Source: Pneumocystis sp. 'macacae' (Eukaryota > Ascomycota > Pneumocystomycetes > Pneumocystales > Pneumocystaceae). From it: a stretch of DNA of 64,000 nt. The stretch spans positions 186,001-250,000 of the forward strand of contig CM030734.1 of NCBI GenBank assembly GCA_018127085.1, written 5' to 3'. Each line of letters begins with the position of its first letter. The first letter of the stretch is position 1. Positions 37,648 through 50,837 of the stretch are shown in pieces. The position numbers were made by a program, and so were the translations under genes. The notes under the pieces are model-generated. The model was given only the letters and a program-made list of their open reading frames with translations. It was not told where the DNA came from and ran no database searches.

Positions 37648-40131
37648 CTATGTCCAAAGCCGAATGGTTGAGTCTGCACCGGAAGAAAACAGCCATGGCT
37701 GTCTCGGGTGCCACTGTACATCGAGTATTCCAAGGGAATGCGTGATTTCATGACCCTTAAGGATTTTGAGCGGGACGAGTAAGGGATTCTGCATTAAATC
37801 GTTATACACCATTCCGTGAAAAACGTGAATGGATCCGTCGTCACTTGCAGAACAAAACAACGGGTAAATCCCCTTGTGAAAAGCCACGCCCCGCAAAGCC
37901 TTCGTATGGTAACATAATGTCTTGTATGGTCGAGGAGACAGATCCATGTCGACCCATGCCAGTTTCTTGTCGTAAGAGCCAATAATAAGATTGTCTCCCT
38001 GAGGATGGATATCGATCGATGATATCCACCTTAACCCAGGCTGAATAATCTTTACCAATTCCTGTTTCACGAGATTGTAAATCCTTACGTAACGCTGCGT
38101 CTAATCGTACATAGTAAGCAAGCATGTACCGATACAAACAGGAAAAGCAATTAGAGCCCTACCGCTACAAAAAAAAGAGGCTTTGTAGGATGAAAGGACA
38201 GCGTCTGAACAAGCCCTTTTATCTTTTTGAACGGCGTTTGCGACTGATGCTTGGAAAGCAAGTGCACTAAAACTGCGGTGTTTCCGTTTTCCGGGGCAAA
38301 TGTGACAAAATAGTCGCCCTGACGGTGCCAAGCGACACGTCGGACACGCTTCTTGATATTTATTAAAAGAATTAGCCCCCTGTCGATCTGCTCGGAGCCA
38401 GGTCTGGACCAGGTAGCGAAGGCTTTGGCTGTTTGTGACGATTCTACGTTGAACCCGGAGGCACAAAACTCTTTTGCTGCATTTTTAACATCGTCATTGA
38501 ATACGGAAGGCAAAAGCATATATACATGGTTCCCACTACAGAAACACCGTCAGCCAATCACGGCCTCTACCTATTGGTCAAGAGGATTACCATGATACCG
38601 AAATTAAATCCGAATTCTTGATGGGTCTCCATACAAGGGAATCGATTGGATCGGTGGTGTTTTCGAAACGGAAACACCAAATTTCCTTGCCAGTAATGAC
38701 TTCCCAAACACGGACAACTCCATCATCGCCACCACTTGCAAGCCACAGCCCGGTCGAATCTACACTGATCGAGCGTACGCGTCCCTTATGGCCTTTGTAG
38801 ATAGTTGAGCATCTTGTCGGAAACGGACGGAGATCATCGGGCGAAGGAAGCTTCGGAAGAAGAGAGTCTGGGTCGATATTGAGCTAAAGCAGCGTCAATT
38901 GCTGGCCTGTAAGTAAACGGCAAAGCAAAACCCTATTTCTCCGGACTCTAGGCGCCAAATAGAGGTCCAAACAACGCTCGAAGCGCTCCTGCATGAACTG
39001 ATCGTAGCCAGGTACAAGCCTCAGAGACCGATACTTGGACGGCAAATAATTGGTTTCCCGGTCCTCGGGAAGCGTATTGTTCCACTTGTCTTTCTCGTCG
39101 TCCGATAGCAAATACTCCTCAGGGGGATTGTAGCTTTCACTGTGAGTAGGCAGTGGCATCTTGGGCGCAGGAATATGCATAATGTGGTCATGAGACTTGG
39201 CAGACGCATCGCTCCAGATATCATAAAACACAAACGGCGTCTCCTCATCGACCTCTGACCGCAAGACAATCCTTCCTTCACGAATGGCTCGTACAATCTT
39301 CATTATCTACAATGCGTCAGCCCAGCCATCCAGCAAACTCCTCAGATCCCGGGCAACTCGTGCACACACCTTTACCTGCTCATGCTTGCTCGGCACAAAC
39401 CGCCTCTTTGGTTCAGGACAGGCACTCAGAGGCATCTCCTCCATCTTTCCGGAAAAATAATCGACATATGCCTCCAGAATTAGCTTGCTTCAGAAAAACA
39501 TATCCCCCCCAAAACCTCATACGGGTCAAACCCGTCCTCTGGCACCTGCATCTGCTGTATCTTCCTGACGAGATCAAGCTCCTCCGCCGTAAGCCTCACT
39601 TCTTCCCCCGTCTCCTTGCTTATCACCCCTGTCCTTGAACCGTCAGACCCGTCTAAACCCTCCCACTGACTACCATCCTTCTCTATCCATTGCTTCAAGG
39701 AGAGAATCAACCGTTGCCTTGGTTGCCGGCCTCATAATCCTCTTTCCATTGATGTCATAACCCTTCCACCATTAGCCCCAGTACAGCTGCTTCCCTGACA
39801 CACAATGTGTGGAAACCCTGCATACTTGTCCAGAGACACGTTCCCAATCGTGTTCCGTGTCTCCTCTGTCGAGCTTTCTGACCCATATCCCGCAACAATC
39901 CCACTGTCTCCATCGTCCGTATCCCCCATGTCCTCTGTATCCTCCGGCGTGCTTCCCTCTGTGCTTCCTGGTGCGCTCTCCTCCCAGTCCACTGACCCCT
40001 CTGCATCTTCTGCCTCTACTGCACACATGCCCCGCCTACTTCTCCCCACAATACACTGTCTGGGCGCGTCTACCAGTGCACTGTCCTGCAGCACTACGCC
40101 GTGTCCGCCGCCCGCGCTTCTGATCCTTCAT
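37648..40131 (-). CDS. ERB1: Ribosome biogenesis protein Erb1/BOP1 (WD40)
   Basis: ATG at 40131 ([13 protein letters not shown]). An acidic N-terminus precedes the BOP1NT domain: [76 protein letters not shown] and [18 protein letters not shown]40 repeats follow to the end: [40 protein letters not shown] and [25 protein letters not shown]. Erb1 forms the PeBoW-type complex with Ytm1 and Nop7 for 27S pre-rRNA processing and 60S assembly. At least eight introns of about 40 to 70 nt are inferred; several junctions are fixed by conserved residues. The gene has by far the highest G+C in the window. Confidence 0.93.
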
Positions 40132-40546
40132 CGTTCTCCTTCCCCTCCCTTTTATACTTTTTCCAGCCCCAATCCACACTACCCTAACCCTTCCCCCGAC
40201 AGGCCCATCCCTGTATCTTCCAAGGGACACCCCTGTTCTGAACCATCACACAACCCTATTCGGCAATCGTCCTGCACGTGCCAACCAACCCTAACCCTGC
40301 AAACAATAGACCCAAACCTGCCCTATGTTATAACCCTAACCCACGCCAAACCCTCCAAACCCTGGTCCTCACCTAATCCCTAACCCTCATTATTCAGCCA
40401 TAACCCTAACCAACCCTAACTCACCCAGCATGGCGAGGTGCATAGTGCGTTGCCAGGCAGTAGACCTAACCCGGCGAGCAATGATCACGTGCCTCCCGTA
40501 AAATCCGTTCACAGCCGCAGCGACACCACCAACACCAACCGACACA
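40132..40546. promoter_or_regulatory. Divergent ERB1-ARF1 promoter with telomere-like CCCTAA boxes
   Basis: Multiple ACCCTAACCC-type boxes: about 40181-40190, 40287-40299, 40331-40342, 40375-40388 and 40400-40420 (the last a double box). They read as TTAGGG units on the ERB1 sense strand. Boxes of this kind (teloboxes, HomolE-like) are known binding sites for Tbf1/Teb1-type Myb factors in promoters of translation-related genes. The region is C-rich on the plus strand. Confidence 0.75.
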
Positions 40547-41280
<734 letters not shown>

Positions 41281-42005
41281 GGCAACAGGAGAAGCAACAA
41301 GCATATGGAGAGCACTAGGAGCATGTGAAGAGATAGTGAGGTTGTGATGTAAAGCAGTTGTTGTATAGAATTATTATTTTTGCATTGCCTTTTATTTTGC
41401 ACGAGTCAATGCAGCGATAGCGGGCTGCGCAGGGCGAAGAGCCATGTGCAGTACTGCTTTTTGCATTTATACATATATCTGTTTGCATATATTGTGTCTG
41501 CCATAGCCATCAATGAGGGGTGCCAGACAAGCCTCTTGAGAGAAGCAAGAAACTGCATGCGGTGGTTTCTGCGTTAATATTATAGTGCTGTACGATATCG
41601 ATATATGACGCACAAGACGGTGATTGATAATAAAAGATGCAAATACAGCAGTGCAATGGATACAGTAAATACAGCAGACATAATGGAGGAAGGATGTTCT
41701 GCAATGGAGTTGAATTTCTTGCAATTGTTTGCTTTTAGGGAATCTGATGTAGACGAATCGTACTTAGATGCAATCGATATATTTATTATATATCAAATAC
41801 ATAATATTTAATTTAGTAAAAATATTAAATCAAGCTTAAATTAGATGATTTTAATACCATGTTAGACTAAACATTAAATAAAACGTTATAACAAAATGCA
41901 CAAGACAATTCTTTGAAAAATGTAAGAAAATAATTTTAGTAATAAAACGTGCTATCTGATAAATATCGAATAAATATCTGGTAAATAGGCATCAAGCAAG
42001 CATGA
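41281..42005. other. Convergent intergenic region at the right edge of the GC island
   Basis: Between the ARF1 and unknown membrane gene 3' ends. G+C falls gradually to about 41.75 kb and then drops to the usual AT-rich level. No gene recognised. Confidence 0.5.
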
Positions 42006-42947
42006 TCAACAAGTATCCGTCGGTTTTGTTAAAAGAAGACTTCTTTGTTTTCCCCAACTGCTTTTTTTTTTGCAATCTGTAGGAGCAGTGTTTCCACATA
42101 GCATTTGTTTGCCATAGTAACTAGAACCTCGACAAAGAGGTAAAGTTCTATAGGATGATCCAAACGAGTCAAAAGGACTTGCCTGAGGTTGATTATAGTA
42201 TGATAGTCGTTTATACGAAGGAAGAAGAGGCTGTTGAGAATCATTACATTCATTATTTTTCCGGGTGCCTTTAAAGAAACGAAATAAGCAAATCATAAAT
42301 AAAGAAAATATAAGGACAAAAACAGACAATGCCACCGCTAAAAGAAAAGTAGCAGTTGAAACTAAACATATTATAAGTAAAAACACATGGTAATAGGGAA
42401 ATATTGCTTTGACATCCAAACATTGCTCCTCGAAATTCCCATCTTTCTTGAATATCTGATGAATACAAGCAAATAGACTTATTATAAAAAGGCTCAAAAA
42501 GCCCTTTCGGCGCATATACACAAATACCCGACTATGTGGTTAATTCAAATACCATCAAAATGCATATCAGCGCTTACCAGAGGACACCAGCCGTGTTTCT
42601 TGGACATTAAACACGTCTCACAAGACATTGCAGGCTTTTCGACGGACATCCTAAGCATCGGTGATTAAAACACCGCAATATATATACAATATAAATATTT
42701 ACTTGTCTGAAAGCGCATATACTCCAGTAAAATACGATATTAAGTCCAATTCTCTGGAAAAATGCAGCAAACAAAGAGAATTATTTAGAATATATTCAAC
42801 ACAAAAGGCCAAGTAGAATCTTAAGCGATACTAGAATATTTCAAAGCAAACCCTCAAAAATCCTATTTTTTAAGCGTTTTAAAATTACAATTACAAAAAG
42901 ACAACTAACCTATCTTTAGAACGTTTTTTATTCAGTTTCTTAATCAT
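42006..42947 (-). CDS. Putative Cys-rich single-pass membrane protein, unidentified
   Basis: Not recognised. A Cys-rich stretch, MSCETCLMSKKHGWCPL joined over an intron to SGICVYAPKG, resembles the Cys spacing of PSI (plexin-semaphorin-integrin) domains. Downstream a strong transmembrane helix (ATFLLAVALSVFVLIFSLFMICL) is followed by a basic residue cluster and a tail of about 90 residues with Tyr-rich text (SYKRLSYYNQPQASPF, RGSSYYGKQ) and TAA/TGA-type stop at 42006-42008. An upstream exon may start at ATG 42947 (MIKKLNKKRSKD); its splice to RLRFYLAFCVEYIL is uncertain. The layout suggests a type I membrane protein with a luminal Cys-rich head. Confidence 0.5.
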
Positions 42948-43150
42948 TCACAATATATATGCATATGCAAATATAATAATTTTGTCTACAACCTTATATA
43001 AGCTCTTCGATTCTTAGAATTGAATTGCTAAGTATAATTCGACACTCGATATTACAAATATTTAAATCCGTAAAAATATATTTTTCTATTTTATAAAAAT
43101 AGTACTTTTTTTATCAAAAAACATATTTTCTTTGTTTTTAGATATAAAAG

Positions 43151-43423
43151 ATGTGTAATAAAAACCAAATAGAAATATTTTTATCTGCAGTGCAAAAACT
43201 CGACGTTTCACAGCTCCAAAACGAAGAATCTATGCTCAACAACTCAGTTAAGCATTTGATTTATTCAAATGAAGAACTAGAAGCATATTCTACAGAAAAA
43301 TGGGCGGCAGAAACCATTGCTGAAAATAGAGATGTAATCGAAAGACAGAGAGAAAAATTGCAAATAATTGCTCAAGAAATAAAGAGAAGAAGTTGCTTTA
43401 TATGGAATAATTGTAATTTGTAA
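43151..43423 (+). CDS. Small coiled-coil protein, function uncertain
   Basis: Single open frame of 90 residues from ATG 43151. The middle is strongly helical and charged: LDVSQLQNEESMLNNSVKHL, SNEELEAYSTE, ENRDVIERQREKLQIIAQEI. The pattern of an N-terminal helix, a S-N-x-E-L turn and an E-N-x-x-V-I-x-R-Q helix recalls Tma17/Adc17, a Rpt-base proteasome assembly chaperone, but this is only a resemblance. It may have one more exon after RRSCFIW. I consider it a real gene because of codon use and a clean upstream AT-rich promoter. Confidence 0.55.
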   Translation: MCNKNQIEIFLSAVQKLDVSQLQNEESMLNNSVKHLIYSNEELEAYSTEKWAAETIAENRDVIERQREKLQIIAQEIKRRSCFIWNNCNL

Positions 43424-43935
43424 CTTATATATATATTAGATATATCACAGACACAATAACAAAAAGAGAGAGAATAGGTTACAATATAAAATGGAATACA
43501 TCTTTAAAGCATAAAATCTGGTATAGTAAATTCTATAGTATATGATAACATGCAATATGCTGTATTGAAATAGATTTTATCTATCAAATTTTTTTAGAAG
43601 TTGAAATATAGGCATATTAATATAAGTGCAGGGTGTATACTATATTATGAAGAACAAACTGGGAAGGTATTTTTGTTTTTGTTTTTTTTTTTGTTTTAAA
43701 TTTTTAAATTTTAGTCAATAGAAGAATAAAAAAAACATTATTTATTGATTAAGATCTGGATTGGTATATAACTGAATAATTATACATTTTTCAGTATTTA
43801 CATAATAGAATATTTTTTTCCAGATCCTATTAAGTTTTAAAAAATCACTTTTTCGATCATAATTTCTTCAAAGTTTTAAATGATTGAGAATTAAAGAAAG
43901 TTTTTACTAAAAATATACTCTTTAATCCGTATAAA
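43424..43935. other. AT-rich intergenic region
   Basis: Between tandem genes; contains T/G-rich run GTTTTTGTTTTT near 43674-43695. No other feature. Confidence 0.4.
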
Positions 43936-46517
43936 ATGAGATCTAAAATATGTTTAAGAGGCTCTTTTTTTAACCAAGTATTTATTCATTTAAATTTAAA
44001 TTGTATAAAACATGAACGAACGTCTTTATTTTTCAATCATAAAAATAGATCTTTATTAAAAATTAGGAATTATTCTCAAGGAATACGTGCGTTTAAAATA
44101 AAACAGTCACAAGAAAAAGGATATGGATCATTTCTAAAAGAACACGGCACAGATTTAACTGAGTTGGCAAAATTAGGAAAACTCGACCCTGTAATAGGTG
44201 TAAGTGAATTATTATTTAATATCTTAAGCATTCAATTTTTGTAGAGAGGAGAAGAAATTAGAAGGACTATACAGATTCTGTCACGAAGAATTAAAAAGTA
44301 TGTTTATTCATAAATTTATTATTTCTATCCAAGTCTAATAATTCGAGCAATCCAGCACTGGTAGGACCTGCTGGTGTAGGGAAAACTGCTATTATAGAAG
44401 GGCTTGGTATAAAATGTCTATGATAAATGCTTTATCCATATTAAATATTCTTAGCACAGCATATTATTAAAAAAGAAGTTCCAGAATCTATGAAAAATAA
44501 AAGTGTAATATCACTTGATTTAGGATCTCTTATAAGTGGATCAAAGGTGCACTTATTATAAAATACATATTTTCTTGCTAAATAATACCAAGTATCGTGG
44601 AGAATTTGAAGAACGATTAAAGGGTGTTTTAAAAGATATTGAAAATGCCAATAGACATATAATATTATTTATAGATGAGTTACATATATTGTTTGGACTT
44701 GGGAAAACAGAAGGATCTGTTGATGCATCTAATTTACTAAAACCTGCGTTAGCACGTGGTCAACTCCAATGCTGTGGAGCAACAACTCTTGAAGAATATA
44801 GGAAGTATATAGAAAAAGATGCAGCGCTTGCTAGAAGGTTTCAGCCAGTTTATATTAACGAGCCTACTGTATCAGATGCTATTTCTATTCTTAGAGGATT
44901 AAAAGAAAAATATGAAGTACATCATGGTGTAAGAATTACAGATTCAGCTCTAGTAACTGCTGCAGTATATTCAAACAGATATATAACAGATAGGTTTTTG
45001 CCAGATAAAGTTTTTTCTTTTTTATTATGCTCTCTTATTAACATCAGAAGGCAATCGATTTAGTTGATGAAGCAGCATCGTCTCTTCGTCTGCAACAAGA
45101 ATCTAAACCTGACTCTATCCAAGAATTAGATAGAATAATAATGACACATCAAATAGAATTAGAAAGCTTGCGCAAAGAATCTGATCCGATTAGTATTGAA
45201 AGAAGAGAAAAATTAGAAAAAGACCTGAAGGAAAAACAAAAAGAAGTTTCTGCATTAAATGAAATATGGATTAAAGAAAAGTTCATTTCTATAAATAATT
45301 ATGAATTTCACTAATCTCATATTAGAAATGAATTATTGTCTATCAAGACAGCTCAAGAAGAACTCGATCGCGCTAAAACAGAATTAGAACATGCACAACG
45401 TGAAGGAAATTATGCACGTGCAAGTGAACTTCAATATTCTATTATACCGGAACTGCAAAAAAAAGTTCCTAAAGAAGGAGATTTAGATAAGACTAACTCT
45501 CTTCTTCATGATTCTGTAACACCAGATGATATTGCTTTAATAGTATCAAAAGCTACTGGTATTCCAACATCTAACTTAATGCGTGGAGAAAAAGATAAAT
45601 TATTATTTATGGAAGATGCTTTAAGGAAAAGGATACGTGGACAAGATCAAGCTCTTAAAGTTGTTGCAAATGCTGTTAGGTTAAGTCGTGCTGGTTTGCA
45701 AGATGAAAAAAGACCTCTTTCGAGTTTTCTATTCTTAGGACCAACAGGAGTTGGAAAGACTGCTTTATGTAAGGCTTTAGCTGAATTTCTTTTTGATAGC
45801 GAAAATGCTATGATACGTTTTGATATGTCCGAATTTCAAGAAAAGCATACTATTTCTCGTTTAATAGGGTCGCCTCCTGGATATATTGGATATGAAGAAA
45901 GTGGGGAGCTTACAGAAGCTGTTAGAAGAAAACCTTATTCAGTTATATTGTTTGATGAGTTTGAAAAAGCACATCGTGATGTTTCTAATTTATTACTACA
46001 AGTTTTAGATGAAGGCACTTTGAAAGATTCTCAGGGTAGAAAGATTGATTTTAAATCTACACTTATAATTGCAACTTCTAATTTAGGATCTGATATTTTA
46101 ATTAATGATCAGTCTCCTGAAGGAACAATAACTGAAAAAACAAGAGAAGCTGTTATGCAAATTGTCCAGGCTACTTATCCTCCAGAATTTTTGAACAGAA
46201 TAACTGCTATTCATTGTTTTAATAAGCTTGGTCGTAGCTGTTTAAAAGATATAGTGAATATTCGTCTTGAAGAAATTCAGGAGAGATTAAATGATCGTAA
46301 AATTGTATTGGACGTGGATGAAGATTCAAAATACTGGTTAAGTGATAAAGGATATTCCTTAATTTACGGAGCAAGACCACTTAATCGTCTTATTGAAGAA
46401 AAAATACTTGTTCCTATGTCTTCTTTGCTTATACAAGGAAAAATAAGTTCCAATGAAACTGTTTTTGTGAGATTAAACAAAGAAACTTCAGAAATACATG
46501 TACATTCGAACCATTAA
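43936..46517 (+). CDS. HSP78: Mitochondrial Hsp100 disaggregase Hsp78 (ClpB family)
   Basis: ATG at 43936. The N-terminus is basic and lacks acidic residues ([16 protein letters not shown]...), as expected for a mitochondrial presequence. It runs directly into the first AAA module without a ClpB N-domain, as in Hsp78. AAA1: [43 protein letters not shown] and [22 protein letters not shown] middle coiled coil follows. AAA2: [66 protein letters not shown] and [10 protein letters not shown]. Both Walker A and B motifs are intact. Five or six introns are inferred in the first half. The stop is TAA at 46515-46517. Confidence 0.96.
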
Positions 46518-46898
46518 AAATCCTTTTTACTAACATTATCATAAATATATTATGAACGTATATATTATTTGTTTTTAAAAGATACTGGTTGTTTTTAAAA
46601 ACCAATTATCAATGTATTATAATTTATATTTAATCTATATTTGTATTTATATATAACTTTGAATAATCTTAATCTAATTTCATAATTTTATTTTTTATAA
46701 AATTTATAAAATTTCATAAACTATAAATCAATTATATCGAAAATAACTAAAACAAAAGTTCTATAAACTTATTAATGTTTAATAAATTGTAAAAATTTAT
46801 CTATTACTAAATGTCTCAATAGTTCATAATAATAAATGATTCAAAAAATATAAGACAAATTACTATAGAAGATAACATATAAAGATATCTTCAGTAAC
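46518..46898. other. AT-rich convergent intergenic region
   Basis: Between the HSP78 and TSC10 3' ends. Nothing recognised. Confidence 0.45.
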
Positions 46899-48149
46899 TT
46901 ATTCTTTTGTATAGCAAAACTTTTCTTTTTTTAAATATTTCCTCACAATTCGATCATGATTCATACGAACAAAAGGAAAAACAATTGATGCAATATATCC
47001 ATAAATAGTATCAGTAATTATATTATTTCTTGGAGTTGGTCCTCTCATATTGTTTTTAAGAAGATCACCAATAATTTCTGTGGTGATAAAAAATCTTCCT
47101 TTCTCAAGATTTTTAATCAAACGTGAAGCCACTGTTTCTGGTGTTTGACCTTGATCAGCACCTTCAAGCTCCTTTGTGAGTTCAGGTTTAGTCAATTGTT
47201 CCCTTTCAAACCCTGGAGTATAAACAGTTGCAAGAAATGCACAATGCACTTTAACTCCGTATAAAATACCCTCTTGGCGGAGAGTATCTGTCAAACATCG
47301 TAAAGCAGATTTAGTTGGAGAGTATTGAGAGTAGCCAGCCATACCCAAAAATGCAAGAACAGAAGAGCAAAAAATAATCCTTCTTGGAGATGCATTAGAA
47401 GACAATGGTTTACAAATCATTTTACGAAGAGCTGCCTGTAAAAATAGTTAATTTAAAATATTATTTTGGAACATGTTGTGTTAATTACATGAGCTGTATA
47501 AGCAGCAGTCAAATAGTTCACTTTAACGCCATCTTCAATCTGTTGAGGTGACAAATTAACAAAAAATCCTGGTTGTGCAGCACCTTTCATATTAAAAGAC
47601 TACCAATGAAATGTAGATAAATACCCACGCAACAGAAGACAATATCTGGGGAATTCTCATAAGATTCGTCCAATGCACGTTTTGCTTCTGAAGCAATTGT
47701 CAAATCTGCACTAATTGCTTGTAATTTTTGATCTGAATTACATCTTACAGACTAAAATTTTTATAAATTATTAAATAACAAAACATATAAAAACACTAAA
47801 CCTCCATCTCCAAAAGTGTTTCATTTAATATCTGTTTGTTTCTGGCAACAATACAGACATTGGCCCCTTTGCGTGTACAAATTATAGCTAACGCTTTCCC
47901 AACACCCTGCGATCCGCCTGTAATGAAAACATTCTATAAAAAGACTCACTGAATAGTCTTAAAAACAATAAATTAACATACGCGTCTTTCTAAAGGCATT
48001 TTATTCCCAAATTCCCAGAAAAATTGCAAGGCATAATATATAAGAACTGCAAAAAACAAACCTGCAGCAATCCAGAAAGCGTATTCGCTTCTCCTTACAC
48101 TATACCGACTATAAACTGGAAAAAGAAAAGTATCAAGTATTTTTGGCAT
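46899..48149 (-). CDS. TSC10: 3-ketodihydrosphingosine reductase (Tsc10/KDSR), short-chain dehydrogenase
   Basis: ATG at 48149 (MPKILDTFLFP), then an intron and a transmembrane helix (AFWIAAGLFFAVLIYYALQFF). The Rossmann motif VFITGGSQGVGKALAI follows, then ISADLTIASEA, IVFCCAGAA, and the active site SSVLAFLGMAGYSQYSPTKSAL with catalytic Tyr and Lys (Y-S-P-T-K). The YSQYSPTK-ALRCLTDTLRQE text is typical of fungal KDSR rather than other SDRs. The enzyme reduces 3-ketodihydrosphingosine in the ER, the second step of sphingolipid synthesis. Five introns are inferred; the stop is at 46899-46901. Confidence 0.88.
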
Positions 48150-48339
48150 AATTTTTCACTTTTTCAATATTAATCTTTTAAATTTAAAATAATAAAAATA
48201 TTTTCTTTTAAAAGATAAAAATTAAAAAAAGATGTACCTTTTCTATAAAATATGTTATTTCATTAAAAAAAGTCATTTTTACCTAAATAAAATTATTTTG
48301 TAATTTAGCAAACTAAATACGTAGTTAACTACATTCAAA

Positions 48340-50292
48340 ATGAAGAAAAAGAAACAAAAAAAAAGCATTAAAAAGGGAGAAAAACCTATTGATGAGAATA
48401 AAAATGAAAACTATAGACTTTCTGCTATTGAAAAATATCAAGATGTTATGGGTTCAGAAGATGAATGTAGAATTTTATTATCTTTTTTTAAAATATAAAT
48501 GAAGACAAATATCTAAGAATTTTTAGTTGAATTAGGAAAAGATGAAGTTCTTTTGGACGAGAATGATCTATTTAATAATAATGAAGGTATTTTTTATTTT
48601 TTTCTGGCAAATTTTTAATTTTTATTGCAGATTTTTTAAGTGCTACAGATGAAGAAGTTCTCCGTGTAGATACAGAATCTTCAGATGAAAAAAGTGGAGA
48701 TAACGTCTCAATACATTCTCATGATGCAGAAAATACAGATGAAAGTGATATCAATATGCAAAATTGGGGAACATCTAAAAAAAATTACTATAATGCAGAT
48801 TCATTTTCAGAGGAAGAAGATGCTCTTGAAGAGGAGAAAGAAGCATTAAGGCTTCAGAAACAGCACCTTTCGAAACTAAAAGAAAGTGATTTTATAGATG
48901 ATTTAGAAGAATGGAAAGATCAAGATGTAGATGAACATAAAAATTTGATTGATAAAAGGTATAGATTTTAATGCATTATTTCTCTTTTAAATCTATGTAT
49001 TAGCGAAATAATTACAGAAACGCTTCAATCTAACATTCCTGATAATTTGTCGAATGAAGAGGCTATTGATTTTTTGAAAAAAATGTATCCAGAATTTATT
49101 TTACTTTCTAAGGAATATCAAACTCTTTTTCCATTATTAGACCCGTTGAAAGCTTCTTATGAAAAGGCGGATTCTTTACATATAAAAGTCATAGAACAAA
49201 AATTTTTTAGTTTATCCGCATACCTTGGTGTATTAGCGATGTATTTTTCAATTATATTAGATCCAAATAAAGATGTCATTTCTATGAAAGATCATCCAAT
49301 TATGATAACTCTCGTGCGTTGTAAAGAATTGTGGGAAATGGTGAAAGATATTGATATTAATGCAATAGAAACTAATTTAGAAACTCAATCAGAAGAAACT
49401 AGTGTCATTGAAGATGACTTGATTCTAAATGTGCATGAAGAAAAAGAGGAAAAACTATCAGAAAATATTGCTCAGGGAATAGAGGAAAAATCTAAACTGA
49501 ATTATAACGATTTCAATATATTGGATGTTGAAAAATCACTTCTATCTATAAAAAATAATTTTAAAGAAAAATTAAAAGATGATATGGAACAGGATACTTT
49601 TGAGATGTTTAATAGTGGTAGAGAAAATACTAGGAAAAAATCAATTAAACTTTATACATCTCAAATTAATCAGGTAATTTTATCCGTTTTTATCTGTTTT
49701 TATTTGATTAGAATTTATTTTTATAGAAATCTAAAAAAAAAGTTAGATTTTTGAACACTGGAGATCTAGATTTACCATATCCTGAGCGTAAGAAGGAACG
49801 AATGATACGTTCTATTGAAGAAGCGAAAATAAGAATGAAAAATCAAAATGATAATTTTTCTGAATCAGAGTCTAGTTCACAGAGTGATGATTCAGATAAA
49901 AATTATTATAATATGTTATCTTATTCAAATAAAAAAAGAAAATTAGAAAAAAAAATGAATTATGATATCAATAGAGAACGTGAAAAACAGGCCTTGATTG
50001 ATTTAGAAGATAAAGTAATTGATGGAAAACGAAAAATTAGATATGATATTGAAAAAAATAAAGGATTAATTCCTTATAGACCAAAAGGTATATCTTTATT
50101 ATTTATAAAAATTATCTTAGTTGTTCTACAGAAGTTCGTAATCCAAGAGTTAAGAAAAGAAAGAAATATGAAGCAGCTAAGAAGAAGCTTGCGAGCAAAG
50201 TTCCTATTTATAAAGGTGCACCAAAAGATACATATAAAGGTGAAGCCACTGGAATCAAAACTCATTTAGTGAAATCTATAAAGTTTCGATAA
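48340..50292 (+). CDS. SAS10: Small-subunit processome protein Sas10/Utp3
   Basis: ATG at 48340 ([15 protein letters not shown]). The body is highly acidic ([23 protein letters not shown]). The Sas10/Utp3/C1D domain is in the middle ([19 protein letters not shown] ... [20 protein letters not shown] ... [17 protein letters not shown]). The conserved C-terminal block reads [19 protein letters not shown] and [19 protein letters not shown] before TAA at 50290-50292. Sas10 is part of the U3 snoRNP/SSU processome for 18S rRNA maturation. About five introns. The intron before the C-terminal block (about 50088-50132) was chosen because it joins YRPK to EVRNPRV. Confidence 0.93.
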
Positions 50293-50837
50293 TCTTCATT
50301 TATATAGATAATATATGCATATTATATATTTATTTTTTAACAATAACAATAATATCTGGTTTTTTAAATGAACGGTGATTTTGTTAAAAAATTATTAATT
50401 GGAATATAATTTACACAATTTTTATATTTTATATTCAAAAATATATCCGATGTTAAAATCAATATATGGAAATTCTTATACATTTTTTAGATAATAATAG
50501 GTAGATAATTGAAAGTTTAAACATCTGAAATAGTCTTTTTCATATTTTTGGGTCCAAAACTGTATTTTAATTTTAATCTTAAAATAATTGATTTTAAAAA
50601 CAAAAAGATTCTATCTGGAATTTATTAAAACTTAATATGTTATAATATATATATCAATAATGTTTACATTATTTACATACAAATGAAATTCTTGTAGAGT
50701 ATGAAAAGTATACCATTTATGTTATTGATTCTTTTCGAACTCTAGTTATTAAAAAGATTTTACTTTTTTTCCTTAAAAAATATTTTCTTATAGTTTTAAG
50801 AAATTGTTTCAATATAAAAGACATCTATCTACTAAAA
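50293..50837. other. AT-rich intergenic region
   Basis: Between tandem genes SAS10 and EMC5; no feature beyond the expected promoter. Confidence 0.4.

Noticed and set aside
38353..39303. Several overlapping frames of 80-140 codons on both strands in ERB1
   Set aside because: They are shadows of the WD40 and BOP1NT exons in G+C-rich DNA.
39805..40383. Long plus-strand open frame (about 190 codons) rich in Ser and Pro
   Set aside because: It is antisense to the ERB1 N-terminal exons and promoter. Openness comes from the C-rich plus strand; no domain is visible and ERB1 is well supported.
40132..40546. Interstitial telomere marking an end-to-end chromosome fusion
   Set aside because: The CCCTAA units are scattered among unique text and lie between two intact divergent promoters; an array of perfect tandem units would be expected.
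41605..41811. 68-codon open frame 3' of ARF1
   Set aside because: No recognisable domain, no neighbouring exons, and it straddles the fading edge of the GC island; probably 3' flank.
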